Origin: Prolixibacteraceae bacterium
GTDB lineage: Bacteria; Bacteroidota; Bacteroidia; Bacteroidales; Prolixibacteraceae
DNA length: 64,000 nucleotides
Assembly: GCA_030602265.1 (NCBI GenBank)
Contig: JAUWAB010000007.1
Span: 44,795 to 108,794 of the forward strand
Direction: 5' to 3'
Position 1 is the stretch's first letter. Each line of letters opens with the position of its first letter. Position numbers and translations under genes: made by a program. The notes under the pieces were generated by a model. It made no database searches. It had not been told where the DNA came from and saw nothing but the letters and a program-made list of their open reading frames with translations. Below, in pieces: positions 53,450 to 62,273 of this stretch.

Positions 53450-55504
53450 TTGAAATCAATAATTCAGGATACAAAATCTGAGGGAGATAATGTCATTCAT
53501 TTTCTGAAAACTACAGCCATTGCCGGATTGTTTTTTTCGGTATTGATGCTGCTATATGGACAAATCTTCAACTCCGGCACAGCCAGCCTGATTGCCGACG
53601 GGATAACCGTTATTCTATTTGGAGGTATGCTTACCGCAACCATATTCAGAAGGCCCCGTCTGGCCATTAGTATGGTTTTTTTAATCCCATTCCTGATTTA
53701 CCTCTATTACCTGTCGGAACTGAGCAATGCCCCGCCTCCGGCCGAAACCATTTCCAGCACGCTATGGTGGCTGATTTCAGGTACCTTGTTCCTGGTAATC
53801 TTTGCCGGCCTTGATTTCAGGTTTCTACTTTTCGTCATAAGCAGTTTTGCGACCTTGTTATTTCACCTCTCGGAAACAGACAGATTCAGCTCCTATTTTT
53901 CGGGGAATCAGGTCTGGACAGCCAACCCCCTTCTGATTTACCTGTTTACCCTTGGTCTGTCGGTTGCCCTCCGGTACATACTGGATTACCAGAATGCTTT
54001 GTATAACAGGAATAAAACGAGTTATGAAAGACGGCTGAACGAAACCTTTCAGTCGGTGAAACAACCAGCTGCCATAATAGAAGCCGTTCGCGATGCTAAC
54101 GGGGATATCATCCGTCTAATAGTCGGCAAGGTTAACCATGCATTTGAATCTCAGTTCCGGATGTCGATGCATGAAATCAACCAGCAGGAACTGAATTACA
54201 TTTTCAGGTATATTTTTAGGAATGAAACCAACTGGAACGACCTGCTGATCATAAATCCCAGGCAGCAGACCGAAATTTATTCTGCTCACATGGACCGCTG
54301 GTTCACGGTAAGTTTTTACTGGCTGGGCAGGGAAACCTGCATGGTTCTGTTCAGCGACATCAGCAGGGACAAGTCAGAGATCAGGTTATTGCAGGAAACC
54401 AAACGCCGGCATCTTGCCCTTCTGGAAGCCATACCCGATATTTTCTTTGTGATCGACCGGGATGGAACATACCAGGATATTGTATTCAAGGGAGATGCCT
54501 CATTGCATATGGAGGCCGGGGAAGTCATCGGCAGCACCATTTTTGATGTCGGATTTACAGAAAACATGGCCCGGAAGATTTATGAATGCATACAGCGTGC
54601 GATTATCAACGACACCATTGAAACGATAGAATACACCCTCCAGATGCAGGAAAAGAGCCTTTTATTTGAAATGAGGCTGGTCAGGCTGAATGAAAATTCA
54701 GTGGTTTCAATTGCCAGAGATATTACCCGGCGCAAGAAGGCCGAATTTGAACTGGAGAGGGCCAGGATAAGGGCCGAGGAAGCGGTTGCCCTCAAGTCAC
54801 GGTTCCTGGCTAACCTGTCGCATGATATAAGAACCCCGATGAGCATTATCATCAGCCTGACCAGAATGCTTGGGGAACCCGGTTTGACCGATTACGAGCG
54901 GGAAGAGTTTATCCAGGACATCAGCCAGCAGGGGAACCAGTTACTTAAAATGATCGACAACACCATCCAACTGTCGAAAATCGAAACCAACGCCATTGAG
55001 CTGAATTTCAGGTTTTGTCCTGTTAACCGTTTACTGAAGGAGCTGTACAACCAGTTTTACCCTATGCTTCCCGACAACCGCGACATCAGGTTGAAAACGG
55101 TAACAGATATCCGGCACGAGGAGGCAGGTTTTGAAACAGATCCTGAAATCCTGAAAGAAATATTAGAAGAGCTGACCGACAATGCCATAAGGTTTACGGA
55201 AGAAGGCCTGGTGCAGGTTGGCTACCGCTTTAAAAATCCGTCTTCGATTGAGTTTTTTGTTGAGGATACCGGCCCTGGTATCCCTGAGGAAGAGAGGGAA
55301 AATATTTTCCTGCGTTTTTACGTGATTGAAAAGGACCGAAGGGACCACAAGAGTGGGTCAGGCACGGGATTATCCATCGCACAGCATTTTGTGGCGCTTC
55401 TTGGCGGCGAGCTGCGGCTGGACACCAAGCCCGGAAAAGGATCCCGCTTCTGGTTTGAGTTGCCGTTGTTGAATCCAAGGGGTTTTATGCGAATCATCCA
55501 ATAA
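53450..55504 (+). CDS. Membrane sensor histidine kinase with PAS domains
   Basis: The 684-residue kinase has six membrane helices within residues 20-180, then two PAS-like segments (SVKQPAAIIEAVRDANGDI near 203, ALLEAIPDIFFVIDRDGTY near 320), a HisKA domain with the phosphoacceptor His in FLANLSHDIRTPM near 460 and an HATPase_c domain (EILEELTDNAIRFTEEGLV, VEDTGPGIPEEERENIF, GSGTGLSIAQHFVALLGG). The first codon is TTG at 53450 because no suitable ATG precedes the first helix. It has no receiver domain and no response-regulator gene next to it, so it is an orphan sensor. Confidence 0.9.
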   Translation: MKSIIQDTKSEGDNVIHFLKTTAIAGLFFSVLMLLYGQIFNSGTASLIADGITVILFGGMLTATIFRRPRLAISMVFLIPFLIYLYYLSELSNAPPPAETISSTLWWLISGTLFLVIFAGLDFRFLLFVISSFATLLFHLSETDRFSSYFSGNQVWTANPLLIYLFTLGLSVALRYILDYQNALYNRNKTSYERRLNETFQSVKQPAAIIEAVRDANGDIIRLIVGKVNHAFESQFRMSMHEINQQELNYIFRYIFRNETNWNDLLIINPRQQTEIYSAHMDRWFTVSFYWLGRETCMVLFSDISRDKSEIRLLQETKRRHLALLEAIPDIFFVIDRDGTYQDIVFKGDASLHMEAGEVIGSTIFDVGFTENMARKIYECIQRAIINDTIETIEYTLQMQEKSLLFEMRLVRLNENSVVSIARDITRRKKAEFELERARIRAEEAVALKSRFLANLSHDIRTPMSIIISLTRMLGEPGLTDYEREEFIQDISQQGNQLLKMIDNTIQLSKIETNAIELNFRFCPVNRLLKELYNQFYPMLPDNRDIRLKTVTDIRHEEAGFETDPEILKEILEELTDNAIRFTEEGLVQVGYRFKNPSSIEFFVEDTGPGIPEEERENIFLRFYVIEKDRRDHKSGSGTGLSIAQHFVALLGGELRLDTKPGKGSRFWFELPLLNPRGFMRIIQ

Positions 55505-55531
55505 CAGCCACTTCCTTGGAAAAGGCGATAA

Positions 55532-55565
55532 AAAATCCCGGACCGTATAACCAGTCCGGGATTTT
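55532..55565. terminator. Bidirectional terminator between kinase and valS
   Basis: AAAATCCCGGAC and GTCCGGGATTTT make a perfect 12-bp stem around a ten-base loop, with A and T flanks suited to both strands. Confidence 0.85.
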
Positions 55566-55583
55566 CAGAAGGGACACCTGTGA

Positions 55584-58220
55584 CTATTGTGACTTCAGGA
55601 CTGCGATCCGTCCCTCTAATGTTTTAATTTTTGCCTCGGCATCGGCCTGTTTGATCCGTTCCTTTTCCACCACTGCCTCAGGGGCACTGCTGACAAACTT
55701 CTCGTTTCCGAGTTTCTTCATCACCGAATTCAGGAATCCCCTGGTATAGTCAAGTTCCTGTTCCAGTTTCCGGAGTTCTTCTTCCGCATCAATATGTTCA
55801 CCCAAAAGGATATAGTAGTTGGTGGATTTCACCCGGAAGGAAGCAGCGCCTTTCACCTCACTGTTAACCACTTCCAGCTGACCGATATTTCCAAGCCTCA
55901 TAACTACCACATTTAGGGCTTCCTCATATCCTTTATCTCCGGGTTGGATAAACAGGTCGAGGCTTTCCTTATTGGGAACCGAATTTTCCAGCCTGATCTT
56001 ACGGATCCCGGATACGGCCTCCTTCACATTCTCAAATGCATCGATCAGAGCCTTGTCGAATGGCATGATCTCAGGCATCGGGGAAACCATGATACTTTCC
56101 CCCTCCTTACGATCGGTTAACATCTGCCAGATCTCCTCGGTAATAAACGGCATAAACGGGTGCATCAGCCTGAGCAGGCGGTCGAACAGGTCTGTCACGT
56201 CGGCATAGGTTTTTGCATCAATGGGTTGCTGATAGGCAGGCTTAACCGCCTCTAACAGCCAACCGGAGAATTCATCCCTTACCGTGGTATAGATCACCAT
56301 CAGGGCATCCGAGATCCTGAATTTCTCAAAGTGGTCGTTCAGGGTAGCGTTCACCTCGCTGAGTTTATGGTGAAACCAATCGAGGGCGAGGCGTGAGTGT
56401 TCCGGTTGCGGTATGTCCTCAGCCACTTCCCAGTTTTTCACCAATCTGAAGGCGTTCCATATTTTGGTGGCAAAACCGGCACCCTGCTGCGGCAGGCTTT
56501 CATCAAACAGCAGGTCGCCACCCGCCGGGGAGCAAAGCAGCATACCCACCCTAACGCCATCGGCGCCGTATTTTTCGATCAGCTCGAGCGGCTCAGGCGA
56601 GTTTCCCAATGACTTGGACATCTTCCGGCCCATTTTATCGCGCACCATTCCGGTGTAATACACATTTTTGAATGGGAAATCGTTCCGGTATTCATAGCCG
56701 GCGATAATCATACGGGCGACCCAGAAAAAGATAATGTCCGGAGCGGTAACCAGGTCGCTGGTAGGGTAATAATAATTAATTTCCTGATTATCGGGATGGT
56801 TTATGCCATCGAATACCGATATTGGCCAGAGCCAGGAGCTGAACCAGGTATCGAGAACATCCTCATCCTGCCGCAGGTCTTTGATCTCCAGCTGTGGATT
56901 TCCTGTTTTCTGACGGGCAAGTTCAAGAGCTTCCTCTGCGGTAGCTGCAACCACGAACTGGCCATCATGCATATAATAAACCGGAATGCGGTGGCCCCAC
57001 CAGAGCTGCCGGCTGATACACCAGTCCTTGATATTGCCCATCCAGTGCCGGTAGATGTTTTTAAACTTTGGCGGATAAAACCGGATATTGTCGTTCATCA
57101 CATTATCCAGGGCCGGGGTTACCAGATCCTCCATTTTCAGAAACCACTGGGCAGACAGCTTAGGCTCAATAACCACATCGGTACGTTCCGAATAACCGAC
57201 TTTATTGGTATAATCCTCGATCAGGGCAACATTTCCGGCCTTTTCGAGCTCGGGGATGATTTTATCCCTGACTGCAAAGCGGTCTTCGCCGACAAACAGG
57301 ATAGCCTGTTCGCTCAGGGTTCCGTCGTCGTTGAATATATCTACGGTATCCAGATTATGTTTCAGGCCGATCATGTAGTCATTGACATCATGGGCAGGGG
57401 TAATTTTCAGGCAGCCGGTACCAAATTCCATGTCCACGTATTCGTCCTGGATTACGGGGACCGGACGGTTAATGAGCGGAACCAGCACTTTTTTGCCCAC
57501 GAGGTGCCTGAAACGGTCATCTTCGGGGTGCACACAAACAGCGGTATCTCCCAATATGGTCTCCGGACGGGTGGTTGCTATGGTAACAAACTGATCTTCT
57601 GACCCTTCGACACGATATTTCAGGTAATACAATTTTGACTGTACCTCCTTGTAAATAACCTCTTCGTCGGAAAGAGCCGTTTTGGCCTGAGGGTCCCAGT
57701 TTACCATTCTGACCCCGCGGTATATATGTCCTTTATTGTACAGGTCAACAAACACCCTGATTACCGAATCGCTGCGCTGCTGGTCCATGGTAAAGCTTGT
57801 CCGGTCCCAGTCGCAGGAAGCCCCCAGTTTTTTGAGTTGCTCCAGGATAATTCCGCCGTGCTTGTGGGTCCACTCCCACGCATGTTCCAGAAACTCCTCC
57901 CTGGAAAGAGAATGCTTGTCGATTCCGGCATCACGCAGTTTGTTCACCACTTTGGCTTCAGTGGCGATGGAAGCGTGGTCGGTCCCCGGCACCCAGCAGG
58001 CATTTTTGCCGGTCATACGGGCCCTGCGCACCAGAATATCCTGGATGGTATTGTTGAGCATGTGTCCCATGTGCAACACTCCGGTTACGTTGGGTGGCGG
58101 GATTACGATGGTATAGGGTTCGCGCCCGTCAGGTTCCGAATGAAAAAGTTTGTTTTCCATCCAGAAGCTGTACCACTTCTTTTCCACAACAGCCGGATCA
58201 TATTTACTGGCAATTTCCAT
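55584..58220 (-). CDS. valS: Valyl-tRNA synthetase
   Basis: ValS charges tRNA-Val and edits Thr. The ORF-track start at 58229 is TTG; ATG 58220 ([20 protein letters not shown]) is preferred, giving 878 residues. The class I signatures are [16 protein letters not shown] near 40-55 (HIGH-type) and [13 protein letters not shown] near 530 (KMSKS). The editing domain and the C-terminal coiled coil ([43 protein letters not shown]) characteristic of ValS are present. A TATTTTTG promoter box lies 39 bases upstream. Confidence 0.97.
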   Translation of the reverse strand: MEIASKYDPAVVEKKWYSFWMENKLFHSEPDGREPYTIVIPPPNVTGVLHMGHMLNNTIQDILVRRARMTGKNACWVPGTDHASIATEAKVVNKLRDAGIDKHSLSREEFLEHAWEWTHKHGGIILEQLKKLGASCDWDRTSFTMDQQRSDSVIRVFVDLYNKGHIYRGVRMVNWDPQAKTALSDEEVIYKEVQSKLYYLKYRVEGSEDQFVTIATTRPETILGDTAVCVHPEDDRFRHLVGKKVLVPLINRPVPVIQDEYVDMEFGTGCLKITPAHDVNDYMIGLKHNLDTVDIFNDDGTLSEQAILFVGEDRFAVRDKIIPELEKAGNVALIEDYTNKVGYSERTDVVIEPKLSAQWFLKMEDLVTPALDNVMNDNIRFYPPKFKNIYRHWMGNIKDWCISRQLWWGHRIPVYYMHDGQFVVAATAEEALELARQKTGNPQLEIKDLRQDEDVLDTWFSSWLWPISVFDGINHPDNQEINYYYPTSDLVTAPDIIFFWVARMIIAGYEYRNDFPFKNVYYTGMVRDKMGRKMSKSLGNSPEPLELIEKYGADGVRVGMLLCSPAGGDLLFDESLPQQGAGFATKIWNAFRLVKNWEVAEDIPQPEHSRLALDWFHHKLSEVNATLNDHFEKFRISDALMVIYTTVRDEFSGWLLEAVKPAYQQPIDAKTYADVTDLFDRLLRLMHPFMPFITEEIWQMLTDRKEGESIMVSPMPEIMPFDKALIDAFENVKEAVSGIRKIRLENSVPNKESLDLFIQPGDKGYEEALNVVVMRLGNIGQLEVVNSEVKGAASFRVKSTNYYILLGEHIDAEEELRKLEQELDYTRGFLNSVMKKLGNEKFVSSAPEAVVEKERIKQADAEAKIKTLEGRIAVLKSQ

Positions 58221-58529
58221 GATATTCAATCTTTAACGGTTTTCAGAAAATTCAGGCACAAAAATAACGGTTTCAAAATGATTTAGCCTGTTGAATGGGT
58301 TAGTAGAATGATTTATAGTAGTTTTTTAATTTTCATTTGGCTGCGTTTTCCCCGGGCCCATCCCGGCAACGAAGACTGCAGGCAAATACCGGCTCCGGCC
58401 TTTACCGTTCCCATACGGGGAGCAGGCACGGTCAGGTTCCTGGCACAGGTATGGAATCCGGTGCCTGTACAGTTTCTTGACAGGGAGCAGGCAGGTGAAA
58501 CAGGTCTGCAGGATGCCGAACCTCCGGGG
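58221..58529. other. Intergenic region upstream of valS, with GC-rich part
   Basis: The valS promoter lies at its left end. The right half (about 58340-58529) is unusually GC-rich for an intergenic region and contains CCCCGGGCCC. The plus-strand ORF 58308-58826 that starts here is mostly antisense to the next gene, and I do not accept it. I see no terminator for that gene. Confidence 0.35.
58259..58266 (-). promoter_or_regulatory. -7 box of valS
   Basis: TATTTTTG on the minus strand is a full match to TAnnTTTG, 38 bases before the ATG. Confidence 0.55.
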
Positions 58530-59987
58530 TTAGCCGGTAATCTGAGCCGGGAGGCCTTTGACCAGGACCGGCTTATCCTTATGTGGTTTCGGCATGAAAA
58601 TATCGTTGGCCGTCAGGCCACACTCTTCGATCATTTGGAAGCAATATTCCAGACGGCCCAGATCGCGGCCGGTATTGTTGGTCCCAAAGGTGAACTTAAC
58701 ACCGGCAGCCTTGGCCATTCTGATCATTTCCGCGGAAGGCGTTTTATACCTTGCATTAATTTCCAGGGCAATGCCATTATCCGCCAGCACCCGGATCACC
58801 CTTGCCATCCTCTCCGGAGTCCATAATTGGGCATGTTCGGGCATCAGCTCATCGGGAAGTACCGTTGGGTTCACATAAATGTCGACTGGCTCCTGTGCCA
58901 TGATGGCTTCAATCTTTCCGACCATCTGGTCCATGAACTGCTGTTTATCATCCACCCAAACCTCCTCCTTAATCCAGATCCGGTTTCTGCGGCCCTTGTA
59001 ATCGGTGAAAGTCATGGCATCGGTAAACACATAATCAAATTTTGCCACTGCTTCGGGTGAGAAGAGGGTGATCCACTCCCTGCCTTCGGCCTGCATCCCC
59101 CTGAAGATAGGTTGCCCGCGGACCGTATCCATATAGGCAGCCAGGGAAACATCGTCGGTGACCGGGAAATGGAGACCACAATTCGGAGCCAGTCCGTAGT
59201 TGATTCCCAGGGTCAGCGAATTTTCCAGCACCTCCTCAAGGGTGAGCCCACCCTTCAGGTGGACATGATAATCCACGAGCGGCAATCCCTGTTCCATAAG
59301 CCGGGTAACCCGGGTATCCCATTCCAGATCCTCCTTAAGGGGTGTTTTCTCCCCTTCGGGCAGGCGCTTAACCTTAATTGACCGGAAGTATACCGTACTG
59401 TTGGGATCGTGGGCCTGAAGTGCGAAGGTCCCTTCTCCAAGGAGGCGGCCTTTAAAACCATCTCCTCTCGAAGGTTGGTCAGGCTGGAGATAATCGACTA
59501 CCGGCAATCCGTTCACAAAAACCTGAACACGGTTTTCCACAACAGTGGCGCGGATGGTGAACCATTCCCCATCGCCGGCCATATTGTAATATACATTTCT
59601 CACCGCATAAAGGCTTCCGGTCTTCCTTGTTTCACGATAGTTTCCCTCACCGGTGTGGGTATTGTTGACCTGGATTTCATAGCCTTTTGAAGGCCAGCCT
59701 TCATCCTGGAATTCGGTGTGGAAATAAATACCGGAATTCGCACCCGGCAGGGTTTTTACTTCCGCTTCCAGTTCAAAATTCTTAAATGGCCGGTCGGTTT
59801 CAAGGAACAGGTGCCCCCGTTCGCCCGAACATACCAGCAATCCGTCTTCCACTTTGAAGCTTTGAGGATTTTCACCGGCTTTCCAGCCAGTAAGATCTTT
59901 GCCATTGAACATCTCGACCCATTCTCCGGAATCACGGGAACAGGAAACTGCCAGCATAACAGCCAGTACTAATAGGATATTTCTCAT
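58530..59987 (-). CDS. Lipoprotein fusing a DUF1080 domain to a PHP-like domain
   Basis: The 485-residue protein has a lipoprotein signal ending in AVSC (Cys16). Residues about 20-215 are a DUF1080 domain (EWVEMFNGKDLTGWKAGENPQSF, GANSGIYFHTEFQDEGWPSKGYEIQVNNTHTGEG, YFRSIKVKRL), a jelly-roll often called a 3-keto-disaccharide hydrolase. From about 240 comes a PHP-like barrel (LPLVDYHVHLKGGLTLEEVL, LGINYGLAPNCGLHF, IALEINARYKTPSAEM, VKFTFGTNNTGRDLG) with HVH and other metal-ligand positions. I do not know this fusion as a named family. It is probably anchored in the outer membrane and acts on a carbohydrate. Confidence 0.8.
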   Translation of the reverse strand: MRNILLVLAVMLAVSCSRDSGEWVEMFNGKDLTGWKAGENPQSFKVEDGLLVCSGERGHLFLETDRPFKNFELEAEVKTLPGANSGIYFHTEFQDEGWPSKGYEIQVNNTHTGEGNYRETRKTGSLYAVRNVYYNMAGDGEWFTIRATVVENRVQVFVNGLPVVDYLQPDQPSRGDGFKGRLLGEGTFALQAHDPNSTVYFRSIKVKRLPEGEKTPLKEDLEWDTRVTRLMEQGLPLVDYHVHLKGGLTLEEVLENSLTLGINYGLAPNCGLHFPVTDDVSLAAYMDTVRGQPIFRGMQAEGREWITLFSPEAVAKFDYVFTDAMTFTDYKGRRNRIWIKEEVWVDDKQQFMDQMVGKIEAIMAQEPVDIYVNPTVLPDELMPEHAQLWTPERMARVIRVLADNGIALEINARYKTPSAEMIRMAKAAGVKFTFGTNNTGRDLGRLEYCFQMIEECGLTANDIFMPKPHKDKPVLVKGLPAQITG

Positions 59988-60063
59988 AATGAAGTGGTTT
60001 AATCTTTAAAACTTCAGCAAAGCTAACAATTTGTGGCCTTATTATCCTTACATCGAAGATATT

Positions 60064-61188
60064 TCAGGAAAGGTGATATCCCTGGCTGTTCATTTCCGAC
60101 GTTCTGAACCAGTTGTACTGATCATCCATAAACGGATAGTCCCAGCATCCCAGGCTGTGGAAGATATTTCCGCCGAAACCGGTCTTGAAGCGGTAAAGTC
60201 CGTACATGGGGTGCATCGGATCGGGATTGGGCGAGACTCCGAACATATCGTACTCGGTGCATCCCATCTGTTTGGATATCCGGATAGCTTCCCACTGAAG
60301 GGCATAAGGGGCCATAAGCTGACGGTGTGCAGAGGATGAAGCGCCGTACAGATAGGAGCCCCGGTTCCCGGTAACAATAAGGAACATGGCCGCCAGCGGG
60401 ATATTTTCGCATTCGGCAACCAAAAGGAACACACCGGCAGGATCTTCGGCGTCCAATTCACGGGCAGCCAGCACGGCCTCAAAGTATTTGAGGTCATGTA
60501 CATAAAGCCGGTTGCGGGCGGCAGTTTCCAGATAAAGTTCATACCAGACATGAATCTGGTCGATACCCAGGGTTTTTACATGAATGCCTTTTCTCACGGC
60601 CAGATGGATATTGTACCGGGTTTTGGGTTTCATGCTTAAAAGGATTTCCGGAAGGTCCCTCCGGAGGTCCACAAAAACCGTATTGGATGGCAGGATATTA
60701 TGATATGACTTGTGAAAATTCCAGTTGACGGTATTGAAGTTAAAGCGCATCTCACGGGCATACAGGTCAGGCTCACCCAGCCAGTTCCCGTCCACATCGA
60801 AGTCAGATTCCGACTTGGCCCAGTAAGACTCCCAGCACAAGTCATATCGGATCATTATGCAATCACTGGGAAGAAAAGACCTGATCGATTCAGAAAGTTC
60901 TTCCAGAAACCTACCCTGTTCTTCCTCTGCCGGTTCAAATTCGGGCCCATAAGGCACATAGGCAACCGAATGATACCGGTCGGGTTTACGCAAAGTAATC
61001 AACAGGTCCGATTCCACCCATCCCGATTGGGCTGAAGGCCCTGTAATAGCAGGATAGTCGGTTTTATAATTCAGGGCAAGCGTGGTATTGCCCAGGTTTT
61101 CCTTCACCTGCGACCAGAACGCCGTCTGCTGGACAATCGGTGTCCGGAAAAGCTGACCGGTGGGTTTGGGATGTACATCTGTTATCAT
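60064..61188 (-). CDS. FemAB-like aminoacyl/GNAT transferase
   Basis: The 374-residue protein resembles the FemX/FmhB lipid II:glycine glycyltransferase group: two GNAT-like domains, with IVQQTAFWSQVKENLG near 18, MKPKTRYNIHLAVRKGIHV near 190 and CENIPLAAMFLIVTGNRGSYLYGASSSAHRQLMAPYALQWEAIRISKQMGCTEYDMFGVSPN near 270-325. Members add amino acids to peptidoglycan or cross-bridges from aminoacyl-tRNA; the amino acid here is unknown. The gene is preceded by a leader with a terminator-like hairpin, which may control it. Confidence 0.8.
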   Translation of the reverse strand: MITDVHPKPTGQLFRTPIVQQTAFWSQVKENLGNTTLALNYKTDYPAITGPSAQSGWVESDLLITLRKPDRYHSVAYVPYGPEFEPAEEEQGRFLEELSESIRSFLPSDCIMIRYDLCWESYWAKSESDFDVDGNWLGEPDLYAREMRFNFNTVNWNFHKSYHNILPSNTVFVDLRRDLPEILLSMKPKTRYNIHLAVRKGIHVKTLGIDQIHVWYELYLETAARNRLYVHDLKYFEAVLAARELDAEDPAGVFLLVAECENIPLAAMFLIVTGNRGSYLYGASSSAHRQLMAPYALQWEAIRISKQMGCTEYDMFGVSPNPDPMHPMYGLYRFKTGFGGNIFHSLGCWDYPFMDDQYNWFRTSEMNSQGYHLS

Positions 61189-61223
61189 CTCATTAAACCA
61201 ATTAAATTCAAATTAATCAAAAA

Positions 61224-61264
61224 CTGTAAAAAAACAACAACCACCTCCGGGAGACCGGAAGTGG
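61224..61264 (-). terminator. Terminator-like hairpin in the FemAB-gene leader
   Basis: On the minus strand CCACTTCCGG-TCTC-CCGGAGGTGG forms a 10-bp stem with one mismatch, followed by TTGTTGTTTTTTTAC. It lies about 35 bases before the ATG at 61188 and after the -7 box at 61317, so it would terminate the transcript before the gene unless overcome. Confidence 0.6.
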
Positions 61265-61316
61265 CAGTTTATATCTTAAAGCTCAAGGCTAAATAGCTGA
61301 ATTTCATTCAGGCCGG

Positions 61317-61324
61317 CAAAAGTA
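61317..61324 (-). promoter_or_regulatory. -7 box of the FemAB leader transcript
   Basis: TACTTTTG on the minus strand fully matches TAnnTTTG. The leader would contain a CTGAAT/ATTCAG hairpin at its start and the terminator-like hairpin near its end. Confidence 0.45.
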
Positions 61325-61401
61325 TCCAATTTATATCAATAAAGGAAATATAATTCCATAGATTTGCAGGTAATTAGAGTAAACGGATAAAAACAGAGAT
61401 T

Positions 61402-62256
61402 ATGAGTATTAAAAATTACTTCCTGGGAGTATTGTTCCTGGCGTTTCTGCCCTTTTTTGCGTTTTCGCAGAATGAAACCGACAAGCCGGTTTTTGTACCT
61501 GAAGAGGGCATCGACGGGAAGGATGTAATCTGGTGGCCAACTCCTCCAACGCTAATCAAGTCAATGTTAGACATTGCAGGAGTGGGACCCGGCGATTTCG
61601 TGGTTGATCTCGGTTCGGGTGACGGGCGTATCGTCATAGAAGCGGCCAAACGGGGGGCCACGGCAGTGGGCATTGAATACAATCCCGACCTGGTAAAACT
61701 TTCGGAATACCGGGCAAAGCAGGAAGGCGTATCCGGCAAGGCTACCTTTTTGAATATGGACCTCTTTGAGTACGATTTATCGGGGGCTACCGTGATAACC
61801 ATGTATCTGCTGTCGGACCTCAATCTAAGACTGCGGCCTTCACTGCTGAAACTGAAACCGGGAACCCGGATCGTATCCAATACATTCGATCTTGGCGACT
61901 GGCAGGCAGATGAAAACATCACTGTAACGACTCCTTATCATTACCCCGACGGCTCATTCAGGCACAACGTAACCAACCGGGGCTATTACTGGATCGTACC
62001 TGCAGATGTGGCGGGTAGCTGGAGCCTCCTTGGCGGCCAGCTCAAACTTGAGCAGCATTACCAGAAGATTGAAGGCAGCTGGCAGAATGCCGGGAAATCT
62101 GTTCCGGTAACTTATGGCCGGATGACAGGAAACAGGATATCATTTACCATAGGCGACAGCGAGTATACAGGCACTTTAGAGAATGGCCGTATGCAAGGGA
62201 CCTTGAAGGTCTCCGGGGAAACCAGGAACTGGGAGGCTGACAGAATTGAAAACTAA
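61402..62256 (+). CDS. Exported class I SAM-dependent methyltransferase-like protein
   Basis: The 284-residue protein has a signal peptide ([23 protein letters not shown]), then a methyltransferase fold near 55-175: [47 protein letters not shown] (SAM-binding motif I and the acidic residue), [17 protein letters not shown] and [12 protein letters not shown]. The C-terminal part from about 200 is beta-rich and resembles a small lipid-binding or barrel domain ([21 protein letters not shown]). SAM is normally cytosolic, so an exported version is odd. It might act before export or be a binding protein. Confidence 0.8.
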   Translation: MSIKNYFLGVLFLAFLPFFAFSQNETDKPVFVPEEGIDGKDVIWWPTPPTLIKSMLDIAGVGPGDFVVDLGSGDGRIVIEAAKRGATAVGIEYNPDLVKLSEYRAKQEGVSGKATFLNMDLFEYDLSGATVITMYLLSDLNLRLRPSLLKLKPGTRIVSNTFDLGDWQADENITVTTPYHYPDGSFRHNVTNRGYYWIVPADVAGSWSLLGGQLKLEQHYQKIEGSWQNAGKSVPVTYGRMTGNRISFTIGDSEYTGTLENGRMQGTLKVSGETRNWEADRIEN

Positions 62257-62273
62257 ATCATGAATGCACCAGA

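Noticed and set aside
56796-57602. 268-codon plus-strand ORF inside valS
   Set aside because: It is antisense to the highly conserved synthetase core and has no independent features.
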